Source: CBIFWW01 sp966186435
Lineage (GTDB): Bacteria; Pseudomonadota; Gammaproteobacteria; Enterobacterales; Enterobacteriaceae
Reading direction: 5' to 3'
Length of the DNA stretch: 26,411 nucleotides
Assembly (NCBI GenBank): GCA_966186435.1
Contig: CBIFWW010000032.1
Location: 1-26,411, forward strand
Shown here: positions 14,278-22,811 of the stretch, piece by piece
Numbering within the stretch: position 1 is the first letter of the stretch
Layout: every line of letters begins with the position of its first letter
The notes under the pieces: model-generated
Seen by the model: only the letters and a program-made list of their open reading frames with translations
The model's database searches: none
Told to the model about the DNA's origin: nothing
Program-made: the position numbers and the translations under genes

Positions 14278-14649
14278 GTCGACAGGATGACGACACTGTG
14301 CAGAGAACATTAGGATGATGACTCAGTACGAATCTGGACACACCAGGATGGTGCTACAAGGAAAGGCTTCAGGATGAAGCAAGGATTGCGCAGGAACGCG
14401 TCAAGGACACCTCCAGGATGGAGAATGAGAGCCGGACAGGATGAAAGGCGGGTCACGAAGACCGAGGGATGAAGCATCAGGGTTGATGCAAGGACCACAT
14501 CAGGATGATGTATGCAGGATGCCGCGGCAATGGATTGTAGGTCAGGAGACCACAGGAAAAGTTGTCAAGGATGAGCAGGGAGCACCAAAAGTAGCGGGAT
14601 TGCTGCGAAACGAACCGGGAGCGCTGTGAAAACAGCGCTCCTTTTTTTT
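14278..14649 (+). ncRNA. csrB: CsrA-sequestering small RNA CsrB
   Basis: CsrB binds many CsrA dimers and so relieves CsrA control of glycogen, motility, biofilm and central-carbon mRNAs. The 372-nt region (369 in E. coli) starts GTCGAC as in E. coli and contains about 24 GGA triplets, most as AGGA or GGGA in loops of short hairpins (for example CACCAGGATGGTG, CTTCAGGATGAAG, CTCCAGGATGGAG). The 3' third (GGAAAAGTTGTCAAGGATGA onward to the terminator) is nearly the same as in E. coli. Position between syd and yqcC is conserved. Expression is expected to depend on BarA-UvrY; barA lies about 1.7 kb downstream. No protein is encoded here. Confidence 0.97.
14618..14649 (+). terminator. CsrB Rho-independent terminator
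   Basis: GGAGCGCTGT (14618-14627) pairs with ACAGCGCTCC (14632-14641) over a GAAA loop, followed by eight U. Confidence 0.95.
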
Positions 14650-14713
14650 ACTTTTTTTCACGCCCGTTGCTCGTGCTATTCTTGCCGCCTTTACACTACC
14701 GAACGAGGTAACC

Positions 14714-15043
14714 ATGAATCGCCATCATGCGGTGCGCCAGCAACTGGCACAGGTGGAGCACGTACTCCGTGAGCAGCAGCTTTGGCAGCAGCAGTCCCCG
14801 GATGAAGCGGCTTACGCCAGCACTCAGCCCTTCTGTATGGATACTCTTGAACCGGCGGAGTGGCTGCAATGGGTATTAATCCCCCGTTTGCACCACATGT
14901 TGGATGCACAGGCACCTCTACCCACTAATTTTGCCGTTGCGCCCTATTATGAAATGGCGTTGGACGCTAGCCATCCGGCGCGGGGGCCTCTATTGACCGT
15001 TTTGCTGGAGCTTGATGTGATATTTGCCGGTGACGCTCGCTAA
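14714..15043 (+). CDS. yqcC: DUF446 protein YqcC
   Basis: This is a 109-residue cytoplasmic protein of the YqcC (DUF446) family, the same length as in E. coli; its function is not known. It is mostly alpha-helical by composition, with a Gln-rich first third and the conserved patches QPFCMDTLEPAEWLQWVLIPR and FAVAPYYEMA. GAGG lies six bases before the ATG. Its stop shares one base with the truC start (TAATG), so translation is coupled. The link with truC suggests, but does not show, a tRNA-related role. Confidence 0.93.
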   Translation: MNRHHAVRQQLAQVEHVLREQQLWQQQSPDEAAYASTQPFCMDTLEPAEWLQWVLIPRLHHMLDAQAPLPTNFAVAPYYEMALDASHPARGPLLTVLLELDVIFAGDAR

Positions 15044-15816
15044 TGCTGGAAATTATTTATCAGGACGAGTGGCTGGTGGCGGTCAATAAACCATCAGGTT
15101 GGTTGGTTCACCGCAGTTGGCTCGATCGCGATGAAACCGTGTTCGTGATGCAGACCGTGCGCGATCAGATCGGCAAACATGTGTTTACGGTCCACCGCCT
15201 GGATCGTCCTACCTCCGGCGTATTGCTAATGGGCCTATCCAGCGAAGTTGGCCGCATGCTGTCCCAACAGTTCGAACTACGGAAGATTAACAAACGCTAT
15301 CACGCCGTGGTGCGTGGTTGGCTGCAAGAAGAAGCCACTCTCGATTATCCGCTGGTGGAAGAACTGGATAAAATTGCCAATAAACACGCCAGTGGCGAAC
15401 GGCTGGCGCAACCGGCGGTTACCCATTATCGTGGCCTGGCAACCTGTGAAATGAATGTGGCGGTTGGGCGTTACAACACCGCCCGCTATAGTCTGATGGA
15501 GCTGGACCCGGAAACTGGCCGCAAACATCAGCTGCGCCGCCATATGTCCCACTTGCGCCACCCAATGATTGGCGACTCAAAACATGGCGATTTACGCCAG
15601 AACCGGGCGGCGGCTGAGCATTTTGGCTGTAATCGGCTGATGCTTCATGCCAGCCGTCTGATGTTGAATCACCCCATCACCGGGGAGCCGTTAACCCTCA
15701 CCGCAGGGTTTGATCCGGTGTGGATGAATTGCCTGAACGAGTTTGGCTGGCAGGGTATTCTGGCTGACTATGAACGCCAGTACCCGGGCTGCGACACCGA
15801 GCAGGAAGATGAATAA
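15043..15816 (+). CDS. truC: tRNA pseudouridine(65) synthase TruC
   Basis: TruC isomerises uridine 65 of certain tRNAs (tRNA-Ile1 and tRNA-Asp in E. coli) to pseudouridine. The 257-residue protein is a member of the RluA family: the catalytic aspartate is Asp54 in VHRLDRPTSGVLL, and the GRKHQLRRHMSHLRHPMIGD motif follows near residue 162. There is no N-terminal S4 domain, as expected. The gene overlaps yqcC by one base and is followed by yqcA after 22 bases, so the three form an operon. Confidence 0.96.
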   Translation: MLEIIYQDEWLVAVNKPSGWLVHRSWLDRDETVFVMQTVRDQIGKHVFTVHRLDRPTSGVLLMGLSSEVGRMLSQQFELRKINKRYHAVVRGWLQEEATLDYPLVEELDKIANKHASGERLAQPAVTHYRGLATCEMNVAVGRYNTARYSLMELDPETGRKHQLRRHMSHLRHPMIGDSKHGDLRQNRAAAEHFGCNRLMLHASRLMLNHPITGEPLTLTAGFDPVWMNCLNEFGWQGILADYERQYPGCDTEQEDE

Positions 15817-15838
15817 TCGCTAACAAGGAGCAACGACC

Positions 15839-16288
15839 ATGGCAGAGATTGGCATTTTTGTAGGCACCATGTACGGCAACGCCTTGATGGTGGCCGAAGA
15901 AGCACAAGCTATATTGGCGGCCCAGGGCCATCAGGCCACCGTTTATGAAGATCCGCAGGTTTCTGACTGGCAGCCCTATATGCACAAAATCGTGCTGGTG
16001 GTGACTTCCACCACGGGCCGGGGCGATCTGCCGGATTGTATCGTGCCGTTATTCCAGGGCCTGAAGGACGATATCGGCTATCAGCCCGACCTTCACTATG
16101 GCCTGATAGCCTTGGGTGACAGCGCCTACGAGCGGTTCTGCGGTGGCGGCAAGCAGTTTGAAACATTGCTTCAGGAGCAAAAAGCCCAGCGCGTGGGCGA
16201 GGTGTTATTTATTGATGCCGAAGAAAACCCTGAGCCAGAAGCCGTGGCTAACCCATGGGTTGAAGCTTGGGGCAAACTGCTCGATTAA
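15839..16288 (+). CDS. yqcA: Flavodoxin YqcA
   Basis: YqcA is a short-chain FMN-binding flavodoxin (149 residues, as in E. coli) whose redox partners are not settled. The phosphate-binding loop is in IFVGTMYGNA (about 7-16); later flavin-contact regions include STTGRGDLPD and LGDSAYERFCGGGKQFE. AAGGAG (15825-15830) is eight bases before the ATG. It is the last gene of the yqcC-truC-yqcA unit and converges on barA. Confidence 0.95.
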   Translation: MAEIGIFVGTMYGNALMVAEEAQAILAAQGHQATVYEDPQVSDWQPYMHKIVLVVTSTTGRGDLPDCIVPLFQGLKDDIGYQPDLHYGLIALGDSAYERFCGGGKQFETLLQEQKAQRVGEVLFIDAEENPEPEAVANPWVEAWGKLLD

Positions 16289-16300
16289 CGGTTTAAATTT

Positions 16301-16324
16301 TATAGCCCCGGCTACGGGGCTATA
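16301..16324. terminator. Hairpin between convergent yqcA and barA
   Basis: TATAGCCCCG (16301-16310) pairs perfectly with CGGGGCTATA (16315-16324) around a 4-base loop. It lies between the two convergent stops (12 bases after yqcA, 2 after barA). Neither strand has a real U-run after it, so termination may be weak, or the element may mainly protect 3' ends. Confidence 0.55.
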
Positions 16325-16326
16325 GC

Positions 16327-19101
16327 TTACCCCAGCATCCCGCGGGCTTCGCGGGCCACGTTATCCATTTCATCCAGCAATTCCAGTAGCTCTGGCTCCA
16401 GGTCTGCCGGATCGCTGCCGCTGCGCAGCTGTTGTTCCACCAGCATACACAGATTCTTCAGGCGCGGTACGCCACTGTAGCCACAACTACCGTGGAGTTT
16501 ATGGATAATATCGACCAGCCCTTCCGGGCTTTCATCCACCAGTTGTTCCTCCACCTTGTTACGCACTTCTGGCAGGAATTCCAGCAGCATATACAACATA
16601 TCCCGGGCCAAATCAGGCTTATTGGCGGCCTGGCGCAGGGCCAGCGCCCAATCGAGGGTAGCGTTGATGTTAATTTCCGGTGCGGCAGGTATTGCCAGTG
16701 AGGCCGCCTGAGTGACCGGGGCAGCTACTGGGGTAGCACCCGGCAGATAGCGCAGCAGCATATTATGCAGCTTCTCTTCTTCAATAGGCTTGGCCAGGTA
16801 GTCATTCATTCCGGCGCTTAACAGCTTCTCTTTTTGTCCGGCCATAGCATGGGCGGTGACCGCAATCACCGGGGTATTTTGCTGATGGGGCAGCTGGCGG
16901 ATCAGTTCACAGGCGCGAATACCGTCAATCTCCGGCATCTGAATATCCATCAGGATAATGTCGAATTTCATCAGCCGAGCCTGTTCTATGGCCTGATGGC
17001 CACTGTCGCACAGCACCACTTCTTGTACCCGATCTTCCAGCAAGGCACCAATCAATTTGAGGTTGGCCGGGTTGTCATCCACCGCCATTACCGTCATCGC
17101 CAGACGACCATCCTCGCCAGGGGTAGGCAGTAGGGGGATGTGCTCGTCGGCGCAATGCTCCAGCAGGATGGGCAGCAGACGAGCAGGGGTGATGGGCTTA
17201 CTCATGCAGGCCGCAGCGCCGCCGCTTTTAAGGGTTTCTGCATCCACCTGGGCGTGGCAAGGCAGGGCCAGAATCAGGCAGTGGCTCATGCTGGCGGCTT
17301 TGATCAGGGGTTCATGCTGCATAGTGAGAGGGGCGCGGAAGGTGACCGGCACACCCACTAACAGGAAATCATATTGGGCTTCAGGAAGGCTACTCAGGCC
17401 GGTGGCATAGGTCACGGTCAGCGGGGTGCCCGCCAAAATATCCAGGGTAGCATTGGCGGCGTTTTCATTAGGTTCGACGTAGGCAATGGTTTTGCCCATT
17501 AAACGATCCAGAGCATGGCCGTCAGTCACCACATTGGCATTCAAATCCAGATTGATATGGAACCAGAAGGTGGAGCCTTGATTTAGCTGGCTATGGAAGG
17601 AGATATCCCCGCCCATCTCTTTAACTAGCCGTTGGGTGATCACCAGCCCCAGACCGGTGCCACCGTGGCGTCGGGAGATACTGGCATCGGCCTGGCGGAA
17701 GGCCTGGAATAGCCGCGATTGGTCGCGTTCCGGTATCCCGATGCCGGTGTCGTTAATGCGGATCTCAATCTGCACCTTGTTATTACCAAAGGCCCGTTTT
17801 TCCACCACCACATCAATATTGCCGTTCTCGGTGAACTTGATGGCGTTACCCACCAGATTGGTGATGATTTGCTGTAGACGCAGCGGGTCGCCAATCACGT
17901 TATCTGGCACATCGTTTTTGATATTTAAGGTCAGCTCCAGCCCTTTATCATGGGCGGAATGGGCCAGCAGAGTGATCACTTCATCCAGGCTAACGCGCAG
18001 CAGGAACGGGATACTCTCAAGAATTAACTTGCCCGCTTCCAGTTTGGAAAAGTCCAGTACGTCATTAATGATGGTCAGCAGGTTATTGGCGGAGCGCTCA
18101 ATAGTATGCATATGGTCGCGCTGGGTCGGGCTAAGTGGGGTTTTTAACGTTAGTCGGGTAAAGCCAATCACGCCGTTGAGTGGGGTTCTTAGTTCGTGGG
18201 ACATATTCGCCAGGAACTCAGATTTAATCCGCGCCGCTTCCTGGGCGCGTTTCTTGGCGAGATCCAACTCCACGTTCTGGATCTCCATCTGCTCTAAGGT
18301 TTCACGCAGGTCGGAGGTGGCCTGGTCGATATTATGCTGCATCTCTTCATGGTAGGCCGTCAGGGACATTGCCATTGAGTTAATGCCGTTCTTCAGCATA
18401 TCCAGCTCGCCAAGCATAAAGCCTTCTACCCGGCTATCCAGCTGGCCCCGGCGGATGCGGTCAACGGTGTTCACCATGTTACGGATCGGCCCGGTAACGT
18501 CACGCATTAACCGCCAGGCAAACATCATAGCGATCCCCACGCACAACAGCATCAGCAAGGTTGAGGTAAATATCTCTTTATATTGTTGGAGCCGCACCGA
18601 TTGGAGATCTAATTCCAGCGCCACATACCCAAGGGTGTTGCTATTGGACTTGGCATCCGCCACTTCTGATTCATCGGGGGAGTAGCGCTCCGTCAGGATT
18701 GGCGTGCGCATAATTAATGTATCGCCACTGCGGCTGACGGTTAACCCCGGTGGCATGGACGCGCCGTGAGGAAGCTGGAGCCGGTCAGGATCGGTCTGGA
18801 AATTGGAGGTAACAAACAGGCGGTTATTTTCGTCATACACCGAAATGGCCCGCACAATATCGGAATGGCGGCGGTGCAGTACGCTCACCAACTGGCGAAT
18901 CGACTCCCGATTGTGGACGTTCATCCCATATTCACTGGAGACCGCCAGTGGTTCAATAATATTGGCCCCGGTGTCTTCCAGCTGGCGCTGTAAATCGTTA
19001 TAGCGGTGAACCACGAAAAATAGACTCAGCAGCAACCCGATAAGCAGAGTCGGTGCCAGAATCAAGATCATCATACGTGCCCGAAGGCTATAGTTGGTCA
19101 T
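16327..19101 (-). CDS. barA: Hybrid sensor histidine kinase BarA
   Basis: BarA is the inner-membrane tripartite kinase that phosphorylates the response regulator UvrY, which turns on csrB and csrC; short-chain carboxylates such as acetate and formate stimulate it. The 924 residues show TM1 (about 9-31), a periplasmic domain, TM2 (178-196), HAMP (about 198-250), a coiled coil, HisKA with His302 in MSHELRTPLNG, an ATPase domain (GNAIKFT, DTGIGIP, GGTGLGL), a degenerate receiver-like segment (about 535-650), a receiver with Asp719 and acidic pair 675-676 and Lys771, and an HPt domain with His867 in HKLHGSCGYSG. E. coli BarA has 918 residues; the extra ones include an Ala/Pro-rich linker (about 789-808). 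It diverges from rlmD. Confidence 0.97.
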   Translation of the reverse strand: MTNYSLRARMMILILAPTLLIGLLLSLFFVVHRYNDLQRQLEDTGANIIEPLAVSSEYGMNVHNRESIRQLVSVLHRRHSDIVRAISVYDENNRLFVTSNFQTDPDRLQLPHGASMPPGLTVSRSGDTLIMRTPILTERYSPDESEVADAKSNSNTLGYVALELDLQSVRLQQYKEIFTSTLLMLLCVGIAMMFAWRLMRDVTGPIRNMVNTVDRIRRGQLDSRVEGFMLGELDMLKNGINSMAMSLTAYHEEMQHNIDQATSDLRETLEQMEIQNVELDLAKKRAQEAARIKSEFLANMSHELRTPLNGVIGFTRLTLKTPLSPTQRDHMHTIERSANNLLTIINDVLDFSKLEAGKLILESIPFLLRVSLDEVITLLAHSAHDKGLELTLNIKNDVPDNVIGDPLRLQQIITNLVGNAIKFTENGNIDVVVEKRAFGNNKVQIEIRINDTGIGIPERDQSRLFQAFRQADASISRRHGGTGLGLVITQRLVKEMGGDISFHSQLNQGSTFWFHINLDLNANVVTDGHALDRLMGKTIAYVEPNENAANATLDILAGTPLTVTYATGLSSLPEAQYDFLLVGVPVTFRAPLTMQHEPLIKAASMSHCLILALPCHAQVDAETLKSGGAAACMSKPITPARLLPILLEHCADEHIPLLPTPGEDGRLAMTVMAVDDNPANLKLIGALLEDRVQEVVLCDSGHQAIEQARLMKFDIILMDIQMPEIDGIRACELIRQLPHQQNTPVIAVTAHAMAGQKEKLLSAGMNDYLAKPIEEEKLHNMLLRYLPGATPVAAPVTQAASLAIPAAPEININATLDWALALRQAANKPDLARDMLYMLLEFLPEVRNKVEEQLVDESPEGLVDIIHKLHGSCGYSGVPRLKNLCMLVEQQLRSGSDPADLEPELLELLDEMDNVAREARGMLG

Positions 19102-19158
19102 GGGGTTCCAATATGGGACAATCAGCTAATTAAATTTTTAGAGCTTTGATACTCCGCA

Positions 19159-20457
19159 ATGGCGCAATTCTATTCTGCTAAACGGCGCGTGGCTACGCGC
19201 CAGATCATAACCGTGACAGTCAATGAACTTGATCCCTTTGGCAAAGGCGTTGCCAGACATAATGGCAAAACGCTGTTTGTCACTAATGGCCTGCCGGGCG
19301 AGACGGTAGAGGTCAGCCTCAGCGAAGATAAGCGCCAATTTAGCTTAGGTGTAGCTAAGCGCCGTCATAATGACAGCCCGGAACGGGTGAAGCCGCGCTG
19401 CGTTCATTTTGGCACCTGCGGCGGCTGCCAGCAGCAGCACGTCAGTGAATCCCTGCAACACCAGGCAAAATCACATGCCTTAAGCCGGATGATGAAGCAC
19501 GAGGTGGATCAAGTGGTCTCCGGCTCTGAATGGGGCTACCGCCGCCGGGCGCGCCTGGGTTTACTGGTAAACGCCAAAGCCAAAACCCTGACCATGGGTT
19601 TCCGTCAGGCCAGCAGTAATGCGCTGGTGGATGTGCAGCAATGCCCTGTTTTGGTGCCCCGACTTGAGGCATTGCTGGCTCCGCTACGGGCCTGCCTGGC
19701 GGATCTGCAGGCGTTGAGCAAACTGGGCCACGTTGAACTGGTCATGGCGGATAACGGGCCGTTAATGGTTTTGCGACATCTGTCGGCACTTTCTGATGAC
19801 GATCGGCAAAAACTGGAACAGTTTTCGCATTCTCAAGGCCTGGCTGTGTTTCTTGCCCCGGAAAGTGACAAACTTGAGCACCTTTGTGGGGAATTCCCCT
19901 GGTATCAGTCAGACGGTCTACGCTTATCTTTCAGTCCACGGGACTTCATCCAGGTTAATAGCGCGGTGAATGACCAGATGGTCAGCCTGGCATTAGCGTG
20001 GCTGGAGGTGGGGGAGCAGGACCGGGTGCTGGATCTGTTTTGTGGGATGGGGAACTTTACCCTGCCGTTGGCTAAACGTGCGGTGGAAGTGGTTGGCGTG
20101 GAAGGCGTACCCGAATTGGTAGCCAAGGCGCAGCAAAATGCGCATGATAACGCCTTGAAAAATGTTACATTCTTCCACGAAAACCTCGAGGACGATGTCA
20201 CCCGCCAGCCCTGGGCTGCCAGCGGGTTTAATAAAGTGTTGCTCGACCCAGCCCGGGCCGGTGCGCCAGGGGTAATGCAGCATATCGTTAAACTCGCCCC
20301 TGAGCGGATGGTGTATGTTTCCTGCAATCCAAGTACCCTAGCAAGAGATAGTGAAATGCTACTGGCGGCGGGGTATCAGATTGCCCGCCTGGCGATGCTG
20401 GACATGTTCCCCCATACCGGGCATTTGGAATCAATGGTTCTATTTATAAAGCAATAG
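19159..20457 (+). CDS. rlmD: 23S rRNA (uracil-1939-C5) methyltransferase RlmD
   Basis: RlmD (RumA) methylates U1939 of 23S rRNA using SAM. The 432-residue protein has an N-terminal TRAM domain (about 10-68), a [4Fe-4S] cluster site formed by Cys81, Cys87, Cys90 and Cys162, and a Rossmann methyltransferase domain with VLDLFCGMGNFTLPL and the catalytic Cys389 in VSCNPSTLARD. All five cysteines are at the same numbers as in E. coli. The ribosome site is not obvious. The spacer to barA is only 57 bases, so the two divergent promoters must overlap. relA follows 57 bases downstream in the same direction. Confidence 0.96.
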   Translation: MAQFYSAKRRVATRQIITVTVNELDPFGKGVARHNGKTLFVTNGLPGETVEVSLSEDKRQFSLGVAKRRHNDSPERVKPRCVHFGTCGGCQQQHVSESLQHQAKSHALSRMMKHEVDQVVSGSEWGYRRRARLGLLVNAKAKTLTMGFRQASSNALVDVQQCPVLVPRLEALLAPLRACLADLQALSKLGHVELVMADNGPLMVLRHLSALSDDDRQKLEQFSHSQGLAVFLAPESDKLEHLCGEFPWYQSDGLRLSFSPRDFIQVNSAVNDQMVSLALAWLEVGEQDRVLDLFCGMGNFTLPLAKRAVEVVGVEGVPELVAKAQQNAHDNALKNVTFFHENLEDDVTRQPWAASGFNKVLLDPARAGAPGVMQHIVKLAPERMVYVSCNPSTLARDSEMLLAAGYQIARLAMLDMFPHTGHLESMVLFIKQ

Positions 20458-20514
20458 CAGTGTGGTTTTGTGGCCGCTGAGGCGGTCGGGATCGGGTCCG
20501 ATAAGGAGTGGACA

Positions 20515-22746
20515 ATGGTTGCGGTAAGAAGTGCACATCTTAATACAGCTGGGGAATTTGACCTTGAAAAGTGGGTCGGAAGTCTGGGGATTGCCAGCCA
20601 GCCGTCGTGTGAGCGCTTAGCCGAGACCTGGCGATATTGTCAGAAGATGACTGATGGCCACGCCGATGCGGGCCTGTTGCTATGGCGCGGGGTGGAGATG
20701 GTGGAAATCCTTTCCAGCCTGAGTATGGATCTCGACACTCTTCGGGCGGCCCTACTATTCCCGCTGGCGGATACCGGCGTGGTGACGGAAGACGCGCTAA
20801 CAGAAAGCGTGGGCAAGGCGGTGGTTACCCTGATCCACGGGGTGCGTGATATGGCGGCCATCCGCCAGCTTAAAGCCACCCATACTGATGCCGTCTCTTC
20901 CGAACAAGTGGATAACGTGCGGCGCATGCTGCTGGCGATGGTGGATGACTTCCGCTGTGTGGTTATCAAACTGGCGGAGCGTATTGCCCACTTGCGAGAG
21001 GTAAAGGACGCCAGCGAAGACGAACGGGTGTTGGCTGCCAAAGAATGTACCAATATCTATGCTCCGCTGGCGAACCGGTTAGGGATCGGTCAGCTCAAAT
21101 GGGAGCTGGAAGATTATTGCTTCCGTTATTTGCATCCTACTGAATATAAACGCATCGCCAAGTTGCTCCATGAGCGGCGTATTGACCGCGAACTGTATAT
21201 CAATGATTTTGTCGGCCATTTGCGTGCCTCCATCAAAGAGGAAGGTGTGAAAGCAGAGGTCTATGGGCGGCCAAAACACATTTACAGCATCTGGCGCAAA
21301 ATGCAGAAAAAGTATCTCGCCTTTGATGAGCTGTTTGATGTGCGGGCGGTGCGTATCGTGGCTGAGCGCTTGCAAGATTGCTATGCCTCACTGGGGATTG
21401 TGCATACTCACTATCGCCACTTGCCCGATGAATTCGACGACTATGTGGCTAACCCGAAACCCAATGGCTATCAGTCCATCCATACGGTGGTGCTGGGGCC
21501 TGGTGGTAAAACCGTTGAGATTCAAATCCGTACCCGCCAGATGCATGAAGATGCAGAGCTGGGGGTGGCGGCACACTGGAAATACAAAGAAGGCGCGGCG
21601 GTGGCTGGGCCGCGCACCGGCTATGAAGACCGCATTGCCTGGCTGCGGAAGCTGATTGCCTGGCAGGAAGAAATGGCCGACTCAGGCGAGATGCTCGACG
21701 AGGTACGTAGCCAGGTGTTTGACGACCGGGTATATGTGTTTACCCCGAAAGGTGATGTGGTGGATCTGCCGATTGGCTCTACCCCACTGGACTTTGCCTA
21801 CCATATCCATAGCGATGTGGGCCACCGCTGTATCGGGGCCAAAATCGGTGGCCGTATTGTCCCGTTCACCTATCAATTGCAGATGGGTGACCAGATCGAA
21901 ATCATCACCCAAAAACAGCCAAACCCAAGCCGGGACTGGCTAAACCCTAACCTCGGTTATGTCACCACCAGCCGTGGCCGCTCCAAGATCCACGCTTGGT
22001 TCCGTAAACAGGATCGGGATAAAAACATCCTTGCTGGCCGCCAGATCCTTGACGACGAGCTGGAACAGTTAGGCATTAGCCTGAAGGAAGCGGAAAAGCA
22101 CTTGCTGCCACGCTATAACTTCAACGAGGTAGAAGAGCTGTTGGCGGCCATTGGCGGTGGGGATATCCGCCTCAACCAGATGGTGAACTTCCTGCAGTCG
22201 AAGTTTAACCAGCCTACCGCCGCCGAACAGGATGCCAAGGCGCTGGCACAGTTAAAACAAAAAAGCTTCAACCCGCCGAGCCGCAGTAAAGACAATGGCC
22301 GAGTGGTGGTAGAAGGCGTGGGCAACCTGATGCACCACATTGCCCGCTGCTGCCAGCCGATACCGGGGGATGAAATCGTCGGGTTTATTACTCAGGGCCG
22401 TGGGATCTCTATCCACCGGGCGGACTGCGACCAGCTCACCGAGCTGCAATCCCATGCCCCGGAGCGTATTGTGGATGCGGTGTGGGGGGAAACTTATTCG
22501 GCGGGTTACTCGCTGGTGGTGCGGGTCACCGCTAACGATCGCAGTGGCCTGCTGCGGGATATCACCACCATCCTGGCGAACGAGAAAGTGAACGTGCTAG
22601 GTGTGGCCAGCCGCAGCGATACCCGCCAACAATTGGCGACCATCGACATGGAAATCGAGATTTATAACCTCCAAGTGCTGGGCCGGGTGTTAGGTAAACT
22701 TAATCAGTTGCCGGATGTGATTGATGCCCGCCGTCTGCACGGTTAA
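20515..22746 (+). CDS. relA: GTP/GDP pyrophosphokinase RelA (ppGpp synthetase I)
   Basis: RelA senses uncharged tRNA on stalled ribosomes and makes (p)ppGpp. I take the ATG at 20515, with AAGGAG six bases upstream, giving 743 residues (E. coli 744); a reading frame open from 20470 lacks a ribosome site. The pseudo-hydrolase domain has FPLAD where active SpoT-type enzymes carry the HD motif, so it should not hydrolyse. The synthetase domain has YGRPKHIYSIWRKM, RAVRIVAERL and EFDDYVANPKPNGYQSIHT, with the acidic EFDD typical of RelA (near residue 335). TGS (from VYVFTPKGD), helical, zinc-finger (HHIARCCQPIPGDE) and ACT domains follow. Confidence 0.97.
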   Translation: MVAVRSAHLNTAGEFDLEKWVGSLGIASQPSCERLAETWRYCQKMTDGHADAGLLLWRGVEMVEILSSLSMDLDTLRAALLFPLADTGVVTEDALTESVGKAVVTLIHGVRDMAAIRQLKATHTDAVSSEQVDNVRRMLLAMVDDFRCVVIKLAERIAHLREVKDASEDERVLAAKECTNIYAPLANRLGIGQLKWELEDYCFRYLHPTEYKRIAKLLHERRIDRELYINDFVGHLRASIKEEGVKAEVYGRPKHIYSIWRKMQKKYLAFDELFDVRAVRIVAERLQDCYASLGIVHTHYRHLPDEFDDYVANPKPNGYQSIHTVVLGPGGKTVEIQIRTRQMHEDAELGVAAHWKYKEGAAVAGPRTGYEDRIAWLRKLIAWQEEMADSGEMLDEVRSQVFDDRVYVFTPKGDVVDLPIGSTPLDFAYHIHSDVGHRCIGAKIGGRIVPFTYQLQMGDQIEIITQKQPNPSRDWLNPNLGYVTTSRGRSKIHAWFRKQDRDKNILAGRQILDDELEQLGISLKEAEKHLLPRYNFNEVEELLAAIGGGDIRLNQMVNFLQSKFNQPTAAEQDAKALAQLKQKSFNPPSRSKDNGRVVVEGVGNLMHHIARCCQPIPGDEIVGFITQGRGISIHRADCDQLTELQSHAPERIVDAVWGETYSAGYSLVVRVTANDRSGLLRDITTILANEKVNVLGVASRSDTRQQLATIDMEIEIYNLQVLGRVLGKLNQLPDVIDARRLHG

Positions 22747-22768
22747 ACCTGCTGCTTTCTGAATATCC

Positions 22769-22795
22769 ATGAGGGCTACGGCCCTCATCTTTTTT
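22769..22795 (+). terminator. Terminator after relA
   Basis: ATGAGGGC (22769-22776) pairs with GCCCTCAT (22781-22788) over TACG, followed by C and six T. The mazG start lies 17 bases beyond, so read-through or a promoter inside relA must supply mazG mRNA. Confidence 0.88.
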
Positions 22796-22811
22796 GTATC
22801 AAGAGAATGTC

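Noticed and set aside
14310..14629. Short reading frames of about 62 codons on both strands inside csrB
   Set aside because: They arise from the repeated GGA hairpins of CsrB and have no protein-like conservation.
20470..20514. Upstream extension of RelA by 15 residues
   Set aside because: No ribosome site precedes 20470, while AAGGAG is well placed before the ATG at 20515 and similarity to E. coli RelA begins at that methionine.
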